64,000 bases of DNA from Modestobacter excelsi (GTDB taxonomy: Bacteria; Actinomycetota; Actinomycetes; Mycobacteriales; Geodermatophilaceae), in the NCBI RefSeq assembly GCF_005930495.1, contig NZ_SJEX01000001.1:124001-188000 (forward strand). Direction: 5' to 3'. This document shows positions 35,312 through 42,706 of this stretch, piece after piece. The stretch's first letter is position 1. Every line of letters begins with the position of its first letter. The position numbers and the translations under genes were made by a program. The notes under the pieces are model-generated. The model had not been told where the DNA came from, searched no databases, and saw only the letters and a program-made list of their open reading frames with translations.

Positions 35312-35995
35312 ATGCGTAAGCATCCCTGGCTTGTCCTGGGTGGAGTTCTTGCTGTCGTCTTTCTTCTTGGGCTTGCCATCGCGGTGGCGGCGAATGCGCT
35401 GTCGAACCAGACTGATGATCTCTGGGCCAAGATCTCCACAGCAGGGGTTGGGGTGGCACTCACAACAGTCGCTGGCGCGATTGCCGCAGGCGGCCTCAAG
35501 TTCCTGGACGAAAAACGCTCTCGGGACCAGGAACGCCGTCGCCTCTTCCATGACGTAGTAGCCGCATACAACCAGGTCAAAGCATGCCGTCGAGGGATGG
35601 AAGCGCTGGGACTAGTCGGCTCCGGGGTGCCGTCCCCGCGCTCCGGGACCAATCTACGGGCCGAAGAGGTCAAGGAACTGCGTTCGATCATGAGTCGACT
35701 GGACGACGCGCAGCTGAGGTTCGAGGCGCTGAAGAGGGAAGTTCACCAGTCAGACCTCTTCAGGAATAAGATTGATGTAGAGCAGGAGTTGAAACTGGTC
35801 GAGGACTACATCAACAAGGTCGCTTTGAGCAACTGGCAGAAATGCGGCAAGTCTGTGTGGGAGAACGAACCTGCGGACGTCCTCCAGAATCTGGGACTCC
35901 AGGAGTTCCACCGCTTCTTCGAGTGGAACATATCCAAGCGGCTGGATCACCTCACCGAGCTCCTGCAAGCCGAATTGTTCGGCGGACGCCGCTAG
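35312..35995 (+). CDS. Orphan membrane protein with cytoplasmic helical domain
   Basis: 227 residues with a strong GGAGGTGAG ribosome binding site. Two membrane helices lie near the N-terminus (WLVLGGVLAVVFLLGLAIAV and VGVALTTVAGAIAAGGL). A basic turn (DEKRSRDQERRR) and a long helical cytoplasmic domain with charged heptad-like stretches follow (ELRSIMSRLDDAQLRFEALK). Codon use is less GC-biased than its neighbours (AAT, ATA, TTG appear), which suggests transfer. No family is recognised. Paired helices with a cytoplasmic helical domain occur in some phage-defence effectors, but nothing nearby supports such a role. Confidence 0.8.
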   Translation: MRKHPWLVLGGVLAVVFLLGLAIAVAANALSNQTDDLWAKISTAGVGVALTTVAGAIAAGGLKFLDEKRSRDQERRRLFHDVVAAYNQVKACRRGMEALGLVGSGVPSPRSGTNLRAEEVKELRSIMSRLDDAQLRFEALKREVHQSDLFRNKIDVEQELKLVEDYINKVALSNWQKCGKSVWENEPADVLQNLGLQEFHRFFEWNISKRLDHLTELLQAELFGGRR

Positions 35996-36480
35996 CGCTG
36001 CAATCGTGTAGCGAGGCGATCGCCGGCCACCCTGGTGCAGGGTTCCCAGGGCTGCAGCGCCCGGCCTCCTCGACACTGTGCCGTCGCCTTCGTAGTGCTC
36101 GCGTGTCATCCGCGGCGAGTGCCGTTAGCAACGGAGCGGCACGCACGGCTCTCTGAACCTGATGTGCGTCGCTCTTGACGTGACGGGAGGGCTCCGTCGT
36201 GCCACAGCCGCCGGTCCGTGCCTTTTCTGGTCATCTTGGGCGTGAGCGCCTCGCTCGTGTTCGGCACGATGGCGTTGCACCTGATAACGACGACTGCCCA
36301 ACACGAAGCAGGGTGCGATGGCTTCTTCTCGCGCTGCCCAGTAGTTGCCGACACGTCCCGCGCGTGTCCCTTGAGCCGTATGCACGAACGCACCCCGCTG
36401 GTCCGCAGGACACCGCTGCGCGGACGTGCACCTCATGGGCGTCAGCTGACGTCCATGAGGGCACCCCCCCGGAGACCAGC
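35996..36480. other. Accessory gap ending in a 30-bp palindrome
   Basis: About 485 bases. A short rightward frame near 36218 has one hydrophobic stretch but runs into the antisense of the next gene and lacks a ribosome binding site. The clearest structure is the palindrome at 36431-36460. Confidence 0.35.
36431..36460. repeat. 30-bp near-perfect palindrome
   Basis: CCTCATGGGCGTCAG is followed directly by its reverse complement with a single mismatch. There is no loop, so it suits a dimeric DNA-binding protein or cruciform better than a terminator. It lies 20 bases beyond the stop of the epimerase-like gene. Confidence 0.6.
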
Positions 36481-37560
36481 TCAGCCGGTGCGGTCCAGCA
36501 TCGACCGCAGCGCCTCCCGCCCGGAGTAGCGCGGTCGCCACCCCAGCTGCTCCTTCGCCTTCGTGGTGTCCATGATCGCCGGGTGGGTGGCGGCCTCGAC
36601 CCACTCCGCCGCCGCGGGCAGCAACGGCAGCCGGGAGACCACCCGCGCGGTCAGCCGGGCCGGCCCGCCCGGCACCGGCAGCGCGATCGCCCCGTACTCC
36701 CTGGCCACGTCGGCCGTACTCAGCACACCGTCACCGGCGATGTTGTAGGCCCCCGGCGGCCCGGAGCCGAGCACGCAGCGCACCAGCGCCTGACCCACGT
36801 CCTCCTCGTGCACCACCTGCAGCGGGAGGTCGGCCACCACGACCGGGAGGGGGACCGGCAGGCGCCGGTTGGCCGTGTTCGCCAGCAGCCGCCCCAGCGG
36901 CGCGAGCCGGCCGGGCAGCAGGTCCTTGCCACCCAGCGAGTGGGGCCCCACCACCAGGGACGGCCGCAGCATGAACAGCGCCAGGTCGGGGTGGGCCGCC
37001 GCCGCCTTGCCCAGCCGCTGCTCGAGCTCGGCCTTCTCCTGCGCGTAGAACAGCCGCGCCGCCGGACGCACCGGCCACTCCTCGGTCATGCCGACCGGGT
37101 TGTCGCGGTGGAAGCCGTAGGCGGCGACCGATGAGGCGTGCACGAAGCGGTGCGCGCCGGCCTCCGCCGCCGCGCGGAAGACGTTGAGCGTGCCCTCGAC
37201 GTTGATCTCGCGGGTGGCCTCCCGCCCGGCGGTGCCGGTGATCAGGAAGGCCAGGTGGACCACGACGTCGACGCCTTCGAAGGCCGCCCGCAGCGAGTCC
37301 GGGTTGCGGACGTCGCCCCGCCGGTAGTCCATCTTCGTCCAGCCCCGCTCGGCCGGGTCGAACGGCCGCCGCGCGATCCCGACGATCCGGGTGATCCGGT
37401 CGTCGGCCTGCAGCAGCGGGACCAGCCCGGACCCGAAGGTGCCGGTCGGACCGGTGACAGCGACGGTCAGCTCGGTCTGTCCTCGGTCCCCGGAGCCCGG
37501 CCCGTCCTCGGCGGCCAGGCCTCGGGGACCGGCCATCTGCTTCCCGCGCCCCGGGCTCAC
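36481..37560 (-). CDS. NAD-dependent epimerase/dehydratase-like SDR protein
   Basis: Up to 359 residues. An extended SDR fold: the nucleotide-binding motif VTGPTGTFGSGLVPLL, the acidic DVVVHLAFLITG strand, then SSVAAYGFHRDN and the catalytic YAQEK (Tyr-x-x-x-Lys type). It probably acts on a nucleotide-sugar or a related substrate with NAD(P). GTG 37560 gives a polar N-terminal extension; ATG 37536 is an equally likely start, and the fold itself begins about 30 residues in. The product is not identified. Confidence 0.85.
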   Translation of the reverse strand: MSPGRGKQMAGPRGLAAEDGPGSGDRGQTELTVAVTGPTGTFGSGLVPLLQADDRITRIVGIARRPFDPAERGWTKMDYRRGDVRNPDSLRAAFEGVDVVVHLAFLITGTAGREATREINVEGTLNVFRAAAEAGAHRFVHASSVAAYGFHRDNPVGMTEEWPVRPAARLFYAQEKAELEQRLGKAAAAHPDLALFMLRPSLVVGPHSLGGKDLLPGRLAPLGRLLANTANRRLPVPLPVVVADLPLQVVHEEDVGQALVRCVLGSGPPGAYNIAGDGVLSTADVAREYGAIALPVPGGPARLTARVVSRLPLLPAAAEWVEAATHPAIMDTTKAKEQLGWRPRYSGREALRSMLDRTG

Positions 37561-37615
37561 CGGCGCGCCCCCGGGTGCGTCAGCTGGTGTCGGACGGAGG
37601 CGTGGATCCCGATGG

Positions 37616-37930
37616 TCATGGACGTCGGGTACCCGGCAGGAGCCGTACCATCCGTCGCGCTGCCCGACGGGTCAGATCCGAGCGGGTCCCGGTCCGGCCC
37701 TCGGACGGCCGCACGGGCCGGGCCTCGCGCCAGTAGGCGACGACCCGTTCCGCCTCCACCGCGTCCTCCGACGGCTCACCGGCGGGCGCGAGGACGGCCG
37801 TGAGGTCGGGCTCGCCGTTCAGCTGGCAGAGGTCGAAGACCCCGCCGAGGACCTGCCGGTCGTACCAGTGCAGGTGGCCGAAGGGGCGCAGCTCGCCGTA
37901 CCTGACCGTCTGACCGTGGATCGCCGCCAT
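37616..37930 (-). CDS. Hypothetical protein
   Basis: 104 residues from ATG 37930 (AAIHGQTVRYGELRPFGHLH), preceded by GGAGGGG. It contains WYDRQVLGGVFDLCQLNGEP and a basic C-terminus. No family recognised; the compact aromatic-rich first half looks like a folded domain. The frame also extends upstream without family-like sequence. Confidence 0.5.
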   Translation of the reverse strand: MAAIHGQTVRYGELRPFGHLHWYDRQVLGGVFDLCQLNGEPDLTAVLAPAGEPSEDAVEAERVVAYWREARPVRPSEGRTGTRSDLTRRAARRMVRLLPGTRRP

Positions 37931-38264
37931 GACCCACCCCTCCGGTCGGTGGACGGCGACGGAGGCCCCGTCGGGGAGGGCCTCGGGGCGCGCGCGGTCA
38001 TTGCAGGGTCCGCTCCTGCTCGAGCGAGCGATCGGGGGAGGGGCAGTCGTCGGCGACGGCTGGCGCGGGCTACCCGCCGTGAGCGGGTCCCGGATGGGCC
38101 TGACGTCGGACCTCGGGCCGCGACACGCCCGGGTGGCCACGCGACGCGCGTGGCGACCAGCAAGTCTCTCCTAATCTGTGTCCCCGATTTGTGCGGAACC
38201 GCCCAGTCTCCTAACTTTTCGGCGTCCGGCCGGGTCCTCTCTCCCTCACCCGGGGAGCCCGCGC
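37931..38264. other. Promoter region of the riboswitch transcript
   Basis: About 330 bases without a supportable gene. The sequence from about 38160 to 38220 is relatively AT-rich for this genome (CTCCTAATCTGTGTCCCC, then CTCCTAACTTTTCGG), and the riboswitch promoter is expected there. The pair of TCTCCTAA-type motifs about 50 bases apart is noted. Confidence 0.35.
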
Positions 38265-38415
38265 CGGATGCCGCCGAATCGCACATGCGAGCCGGGGACC
38301 CACCGCACTGTGGGGTGAATCCCGCCGCCGAGCTCCGCTCGGGGCGGGTAGGGCTCTCCCCGCCCGAACCCGTCAGCTGACCTGGTAGGCGGCCATGGGA
38401 GAACGGAGAACCACC
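38265..38415 (+). promoter_or_regulatory. ydaO/yuaA-type cyclic-di-AMP riboswitch
   Basis: The conserved blocks of this riboswitch appear in order: GAGCCGGGGACCCA, TGGGGTGAATC, a variable GC stem (GAGCTCCGCTCGGGGCGGG), TAGGG, CCGAACCCGTCAGCTGACC, GGTAGGC and a closing GAGAACGGAG. In Actinobacteria this class commonly precedes genes of cell-wall hydrolases and resuscitation factors, and here it precedes the secreted transglycosylase-like gene at 38729. High cyclic-di-AMP normally turns expression off. Limits are approximate. Confidence 0.85.
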
Positions 38416-38728
38416 ACACACGTGCGCCCTCGGGTCCTCGCGCAGTCCGCGAGCGACTCCGTACCCGGGCGTCGCGCATCCCGTCCCCGCACGTAGCCGG
38501 GGCGGTCACCGCACGTCGCCCGCACCCGGGCGTCACCTGACCGGACGGCACTGAGCTGCCGCCTGTCGGTGCCATGCGCCCGGGCTCGCCACACCCCCTC
38601 CACGGGTGGCTGCACCAGGTCCAGCCGCGGCCCGGCCGCAGGCACCCGCGTCCCTGTCGACCCCGCAGGTCGATGCCGGCCGCCGTCCCGAGGACGGCTG
38701 CCGCACCTCACCGCCGAGGAGTCCCCCC
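38416..38728 (+). other. Leader between riboswitch and transglycosylase gene
   Basis: About 310 bases of leader with several GC-rich stems (for example GCGCAGTCCGCGAGCG). It is the expected place of the riboswitch expression platform, either a terminator or sequestration. No ORF is supported. GAGGAG at 38716-38721 is the ribosome binding site of the next gene. Confidence 0.4.
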
Positions 38729-39190
38729 ATGACCCACGCCCCTTCCCAGCTCGAACCCCAGCTCGACCCCCAGGCACCCGAGCGGTCGTCGCCGCCACGG
38801 GGCGTCCACCGGCGCGCCCTGCACCGGGTCGCCGCCGTCCTCGCGCTCTGCGTCGCCTTCGCCTTCGCCGGCCAGTCGGTGGCCCAGGCGGCGTCCGGCG
38901 TGCAGGCCTACCAGGCCTACGCGCTCGGGAAGCTCGGCGGGAACACCGCCCAGTCCTCCTGCCTCAACCAGCTCTGGCAGAAGGAGAGCGGCTGGAACCC
39001 CAACGCGCAGAACCCGTCGAGCACCGCCTACGGCATCCCGCAGTTCCTGAACTCCACCTGGGCCAGCACCGGGATCGCCAAGACCTCGGACCCGCTGCGG
39101 CAGATCGACGCGGGCCTGATCTACATCAAGAAGCGCTACGGCACCCCCTGCGGGGCCTGGTCCTTCTGGCAGTCGCACAAGTGGTACTGA
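38729..39190 (+). CDS. Secreted transglycosylase-like cell-wall protein
   Basis: 153 residues. A twin-Arg-free Sec-type signal follows a basic stretch: HRRALHRVAAVLALCVAFAF with likely cleavage after VAQAA. The mature part is a lysozyme/SLT-like fold: CLNQLWQKESGWNPNAQNPS with a catalytic Glu, then AYGIPQFLNSTWASTG and a paired cysteine later. It would cut glycan strands of peptidoglycan outside the membrane, in growth or resuscitation. The upstream cyclic-di-AMP riboswitch supports a cell-wall role. A strong terminator hairpin follows. Confidence 0.88.
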   Translation: MTHAPSQLEPQLDPQAPERSSPPRGVHRRALHRVAAVLALCVAFAFAGQSVAQAASGVQAYQAYALGKLGGNTAQSSCLNQLWQKESGWNPNAQNPSSTAYGIPQFLNSTWASTGIAKTSDPLRQIDAGLIYIKKRYGTPCGAWSFWQSHKWY

Positions 39191-39198
39191 CCGACTGA

Positions 39199-39232
39199 GG
39201 GAGGGGGTGCGGCGACCGCCGCACCCCCTCCC
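39199..39232 (+). terminator. Strong hairpin terminator
   Basis: GGGAGGGGGTGCGGC (39199-39213) pairs perfectly over 15 bp with 39218-39232 around a GACC loop, nine bases after the transglycosylase stop. Almost surely the end of the riboswitch-controlled transcript. Confidence 0.8.
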
Positions 39233-39266
39233 CGCCGGTCCGCCGCCCGTCGGGCACGCTGTGGCG

Positions 39267-39662
39267 GTGGGCATCGACGACGTGCTGGCCGCCAGCCGGG
39301 CCGGCGTGCCCCGGCTCGGGCCGGCCGAGCTCTGCGCCGCGATCGCCCGCGGCGCACTCGTGGTCGACACCCGCACGGAGTCCCACCGACGGGTCCAGGG
39401 GGAGTTCCCCGGCGCGCTGGTGATCGACCGGACCGTCCTCGAGTGGCGGCTGGACCCGACCTCGCCGTGGCGCGTCCCCGAGGCGACCGGCCCCGACCTC
39501 GAGGTCGTCGTGGTCTGCCGGCACGGGTTCAGCTCCAGCCTCGCCGCCGCGTCCCTGCGCGCGGTCGGGTTGCACCGCGCGACGGACCTCGTCGGTGGCG
39601 TGCAGGCCTGGCTCGCCGCGGGGCTGCCGGTGTCGGACGAGCCCGCCGACGTCCGCGAGTGA
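39267..39662 (+). CDS. Rhodanese-like protein
   Basis: 131 residues. The rhodanese fold shows ALVVDTRTESHRRVQGEFPG, then the active-site loop VVCRHGFSSSLAAASL with the sulfur-accepting Cys, and LVGGVQAWLAAGLPV. It transfers sulfane sulfur or reduces related substrates. GTG 39267 or 39261 both fit; a start at 39207 lies inside the upstream terminator and is rejected. Confidence 0.85.
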   Translation: MGIDDVLAASRAGVPRLGPAELCAAIARGALVVDTRTESHRRVQGEFPGALVIDRTVLEWRLDPTSPWRVPEATGPDLEVVVVCRHGFSSSLAAASLRAVGLHRATDLVGGVQAWLAAGLPVSDEPADVRE

Positions 39663-39670
39663 CCATGCAC

Positions 39671-39706
39671 CGGCGGGCGGCCCTCCGCGGAGGGCAACCC
39701 GCCGGC
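39671..39706. terminator. Bidirectional hairpin between convergent genes
   Basis: Nested arms: CCGGCGGG (39671-39678) with CCCGCCGG (39699-39706), and inside them GCCCTCC (39681-39687) with GGAGGGC (39690-39696). It lies between the rhodanese stop and the SPFH stop and can terminate both. Confidence 0.7.
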
Positions 39707-39708
39707 GC

Positions 39709-40386
39709 TCAGCCGGCCGGACGGACGCCGAGGCCGGGGGTCGGACCGGTGGTCAGCACGACCGTCGCACCGCCGGCCTCGACCGCCTGCAGCGTGCGCA
39801 GCTGGAGCAGAGCCGGCTGGTCGACGACCATCCGCGCCGCGTTCGCCAGCGCCCGGGTCGCCGCCACCTCCGACCGGGCCCGCTCCAGGGCCGCCTGGCC
39901 CTGCGCCCGCGCCGAGGCCACCTCCGTCGCGGCCCGCCGCAACTCGGCCGGCACCATCACGTCCCGGACGGCGACGTCCTCGACGGCGACCCCGACACCC
40001 GCCGCCCGAGCCGTTCCCGGCTCGCGCAGCGCGGCCGGGAGCGACTGCCGGTCGGTGAGCAGCTCGTCGAGCGTGCGCCCGGCGACGACCTCACGCAGCG
40101 CCACCTGCAGCGCCGCGTAGACGAAGCCGTCCGCGTCCTCGACCGCCTCGTGCCAGCGCCGTGGGTCGACGGTCCGGCAGGTCACGAGGAGGCTCACCTT
40201 CACGGTCAGCCGGTCGGCGGTGAGCACCTCCTGGCTCGGGACGACGAGCAGCCGCGGGCGGACGGCGACGCGGACGAACCGCCGCCGCCGCCGGGCCCGC
40301 CGGTGCCTGCCCGGCTCGAGCACCTCGACGAAGCGGCCGTCCCGGTAGACCAGGACCCGCTCCCACTCGGCGGCGACGATCCGCAC
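39709..40386 (-). CDS. SPFH/band 7 (stomatin/prohibitin-like) protein
   Basis: 225 residues from GTG 40386 behind AGGAGG. The N-terminus (EWERVLVYRDGRFVEVLEPG) and VEDVAVRDVMVPAELRRAAT are typical of slipin-type SPFH proteins, as is the Ala/Arg-rich helix ARAQGQAALERARSEVAATR. It lacks a clear N-terminal membrane helix. SPFH proteins form oligomeric membrane scaffolds; the partner protein is not evident here. Confidence 0.85.
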   Translation of the reverse strand: MRIVAAEWERVLVYRDGRFVEVLEPGRHRRARRRRRFVRVAVRPRLLVVPSQEVLTADRLTVKVSLLVTCRTVDPRRWHEAVEDADGFVYAALQVALREVVAGRTLDELLTDRQSLPAALREPGTARAAGVGVAVEDVAVRDVMVPAELRRAATEVASARAQGQAALERARSEVAATRALANAARMVVDQPALLQLRTLQAVEAGGATVVLTTGPTPGLGVRPAG

Positions 40387-40674
40387 GCCCCCACCTCCTC
40401 TCCTCCTCGACCGGCTGCCGCCCCCGGGGTGACCGGCCGGCGCACGGTCAGGCGCCGGTGAGGGGCACGTCGTGCCACAGGCCACCGACGCCGGGACGAC
40501 CGTGCGCCGGACGGCCTCGGGACTCGAACCCGGGGCGTTCCTGGGACGCCTGCCACCAACGGCACGCCCGGAGCCGACTCGCAGGACCTGCGACGGCGAT
40601 GCCGTCCGGCTGCTGACCCGGGCGAGGAGGAACGGTAAGTGCTGGTCGGCGGCCTGGCCAGCGGTTTTCCGGGG

Positions 40675-42633
40675 TCAGTCGTCGGCGCCGCGGACGCCGA
40701 CCCGGCGTCCCGGCGTCGTCTCACGCACCAGCCGGCGGGCGGCGTCGACCTCCCGGGCCACCGGCGCCAGTACCCCCTCGGCGTCGATCTCGGCGTCGTC
40801 GGGCACCCGGTGGGCGCGGAGGTCCTCCTCCAGCTGCGCGACCGCCTTCCGCAGCACGGCCACCTGGGCGGGCTCGGGCACCGGCTCGCCCGAGCGCATC
40901 GCGATGACCGCCGCGGTGACGGCGTCCGACGTCCGCTCCAGCTGGACGATGACCGGCCACCACGCCGCGGCCCGGGTGCTGATCGGCGGAGGCTCGGCCA
41001 GCCGCCGCTGCAGCTGCGTCTGCAGCTCGGTGAGCGCGCGGTAGCTGGCCCGCCGGGCGCGGCGGGTCTCCACCGGGCCCTCGGTGAACGCCGCCTCGAT
41101 GAACCGGTCCAGCGCCAGCGTCGCCCCGCGCAGCGCGTCGTCCAGCGGCGCCCGCCAGGTCTGCGGCCAGAGCAGGTAGCCGACGACCAGCACGATGCCG
41201 CAGCCGATCAGGGTGTCCACCAGCCGGGCGCCCACCAGCTGCGCGCCGCTGGGCGTGGCCAGGTCGAGCAGCAGGATGATGAACGGGGTCTGGAAGACCG
41301 AGAACAGGCCGAAGCTGCCGTTGCGGGCCCACGGCAGCGCGCCGGCCGCGATCGCCAGGGGGAGCAGCACCCAGGCGTCGCGGGACAGGAAGGTCAGCAG
41401 CAGCGACCCGATGAGGACGCCGAGCAGCGTGCCCGCGCCGCGCTGCACGGCCCGGGTGAACACCGAGCCGTAGTCGGGCTTGAGCACGATCGCGACGGTG
41501 AGCAGCACCCAGTAGGGCCGCTCGATGGGCAGCAGCTGGCGGGCCACCTCGGCGACGGTCATGCACAGGGTCAGCCGGACGACGAAGGCGCGGGAGTCGG
41601 CGTTGCCGATCGTCTTGTCCTGCACGTCGCGCAGCCGCAGGCGCCAGCCCAGCTCAGGCCGCTCGACCGCCGCCTGGGCGCGCTCCTCGGGGTCGCCGAC
41701 GACGTTCCACACCAGCCGGATGCCGTGCCGCACGGCCCGCCGCGTCGCCGGGCCCTCCTCGACCCGGGCCGGCCGTTCGCCGAGGACGGGTCGGCGCTGG
41801 GTGACCGCCGTCGCCAGGGCGCGCGACGCGCCGACGTCGCGGGAGTCGGCCGGCACCCCGGCCCGGGCGCTGGCCACGGCGGCCTCCACCAGCGGCGCCG
41901 CGGAGTTGAGCACCCCGGCCAGCTCGGCGAGCTCCCGGCTGCGACCGGCCGACCGGCTGCGGGTGTGGATGACCCGGTCGTAGCCCTCGTTGAGCGCGGT
42001 GGCCAGATCGCGGCGGGCGTCCTCGGCGCGGTCGGTGCCGATCGCCTCCAGCAGCTCGGCCACCTGGGTGAACACCGCACCCACCGAGGCCCGGTCAGGG
42101 TCGAGCGGCTCGGCGCGGGACTGCACCAGGACGGCGAGGGCCCCCCAGGCCGCCCCGGCCAGGAAGCAGCCGACCTCGGCCAGGGGCGACAGCGACGTGA
42201 CCAGGCCCGAGGAGATCGCGGTGTAGACCAGCAGCTGCAGCGCCCCGAGTGAGTAGGCCGCGCTGATCGAGCTGATCAGGGCCGACAGCGCGGACACCAC
42301 GGCGATGAGCACCACCGCCGACCACCCGCCGCCGGTCAGCCAGTGCCCGACGACGAGACCGACCCCGCCGAGCAGCGAGGCGGCGGCGACCCGCCGCATC
42401 CGGGCGCGCAGCGGACCGGACTGCGGCGCGAGCGTGGCGGCCAGCGACCCCATCGTGGCGAACACCCCGGCGCCCAGCGCGCTGCCGGCGAGGCCGCCGA
42501 TGGCCAGGGCGGCGGCGAGCGGGGCGGGGACGACGACGGCGAACCGGACGACGTCCCGCCACGGCACCGCGGGGCGGCTGGTGCGGACCAGCTCCTCCAG
42601 CCAGGCCGGCGCCCGCAACCCCCGCTCCGCCAC
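40675..42633 (-). CDS. FUSC-family membrane protein (aromatic acid exporter-like)
   Basis: 652 residues from GTG 42633. Two clusters of about six membrane helices are separated by a long soluble segment. The first begins RFAVVVPAPLAAALAIGGLA; the second contains RPYWVLLTVAIVLKPDYGSV, the most conserved FUSC segment, and GTLLGVLIGSLLL. Family members export p-hydroxybenzoate-like or other organic acids, or are stress-related permeases. It is divergent from the ABC exporter with 73 bases between. Confidence 0.85.
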   Translation of the reverse strand: MAERGLRAPAWLEELVRTSRPAVPWRDVVRFAVVVPAPLAAALAIGGLAGSALGAGVFATMGSLAATLAPQSGPLRARMRRVAAASLLGGVGLVVGHWLTGGGWSAVVLIAVVSALSALISSISAAYSLGALQLLVYTAISSGLVTSLSPLAEVGCFLAGAAWGALAVLVQSRAEPLDPDRASVGAVFTQVAELLEAIGTDRAEDARRDLATALNEGYDRVIHTRSRSAGRSRELAELAGVLNSAAPLVEAAVASARAGVPADSRDVGASRALATAVTQRRPVLGERPARVEEGPATRRAVRHGIRLVWNVVGDPEERAQAAVERPELGWRLRLRDVQDKTIGNADSRAFVVRLTLCMTVAEVARQLLPIERPYWVLLTVAIVLKPDYGSVFTRAVQRGAGTLLGVLIGSLLLTFLSRDAWVLLPLAIAAGALPWARNGSFGLFSVFQTPFIILLLDLATPSGAQLVGARLVDTLIGCGIVLVVGYLLWPQTWRAPLDDALRGATLALDRFIEAAFTEGPVETRRARRASYRALTELQTQLQRRLAEPPPISTRAAAWWPVIVQLERTSDAVTAAVIAMRSGEPVPEPAQVAVLRKAVAQLEEDLRAHRVPDDAEIDAEGVLAPVAREVDAARRLVRETTPGRRVGVRGADD

Positions 42634-42706
42634 GTCCGCAACCCTGCCATCCGCGACTGTCGGCAGCTCGTCGCACACTGGACGGCGTGCCGATCCCCGA
42701 CGCCGC

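Noticed and set aside
36218-36529. Small ORF with one hydrophobic helix
   Set aside because: No ribosome binding site, and its second half is antisense to the epimerase-like gene.
39207-39266. Upstream in-frame start for the rhodanese gene
   Set aside because: It lies in the perfect terminator hairpin of the preceding gene and encodes a Pro-rich stretch without family similarity.
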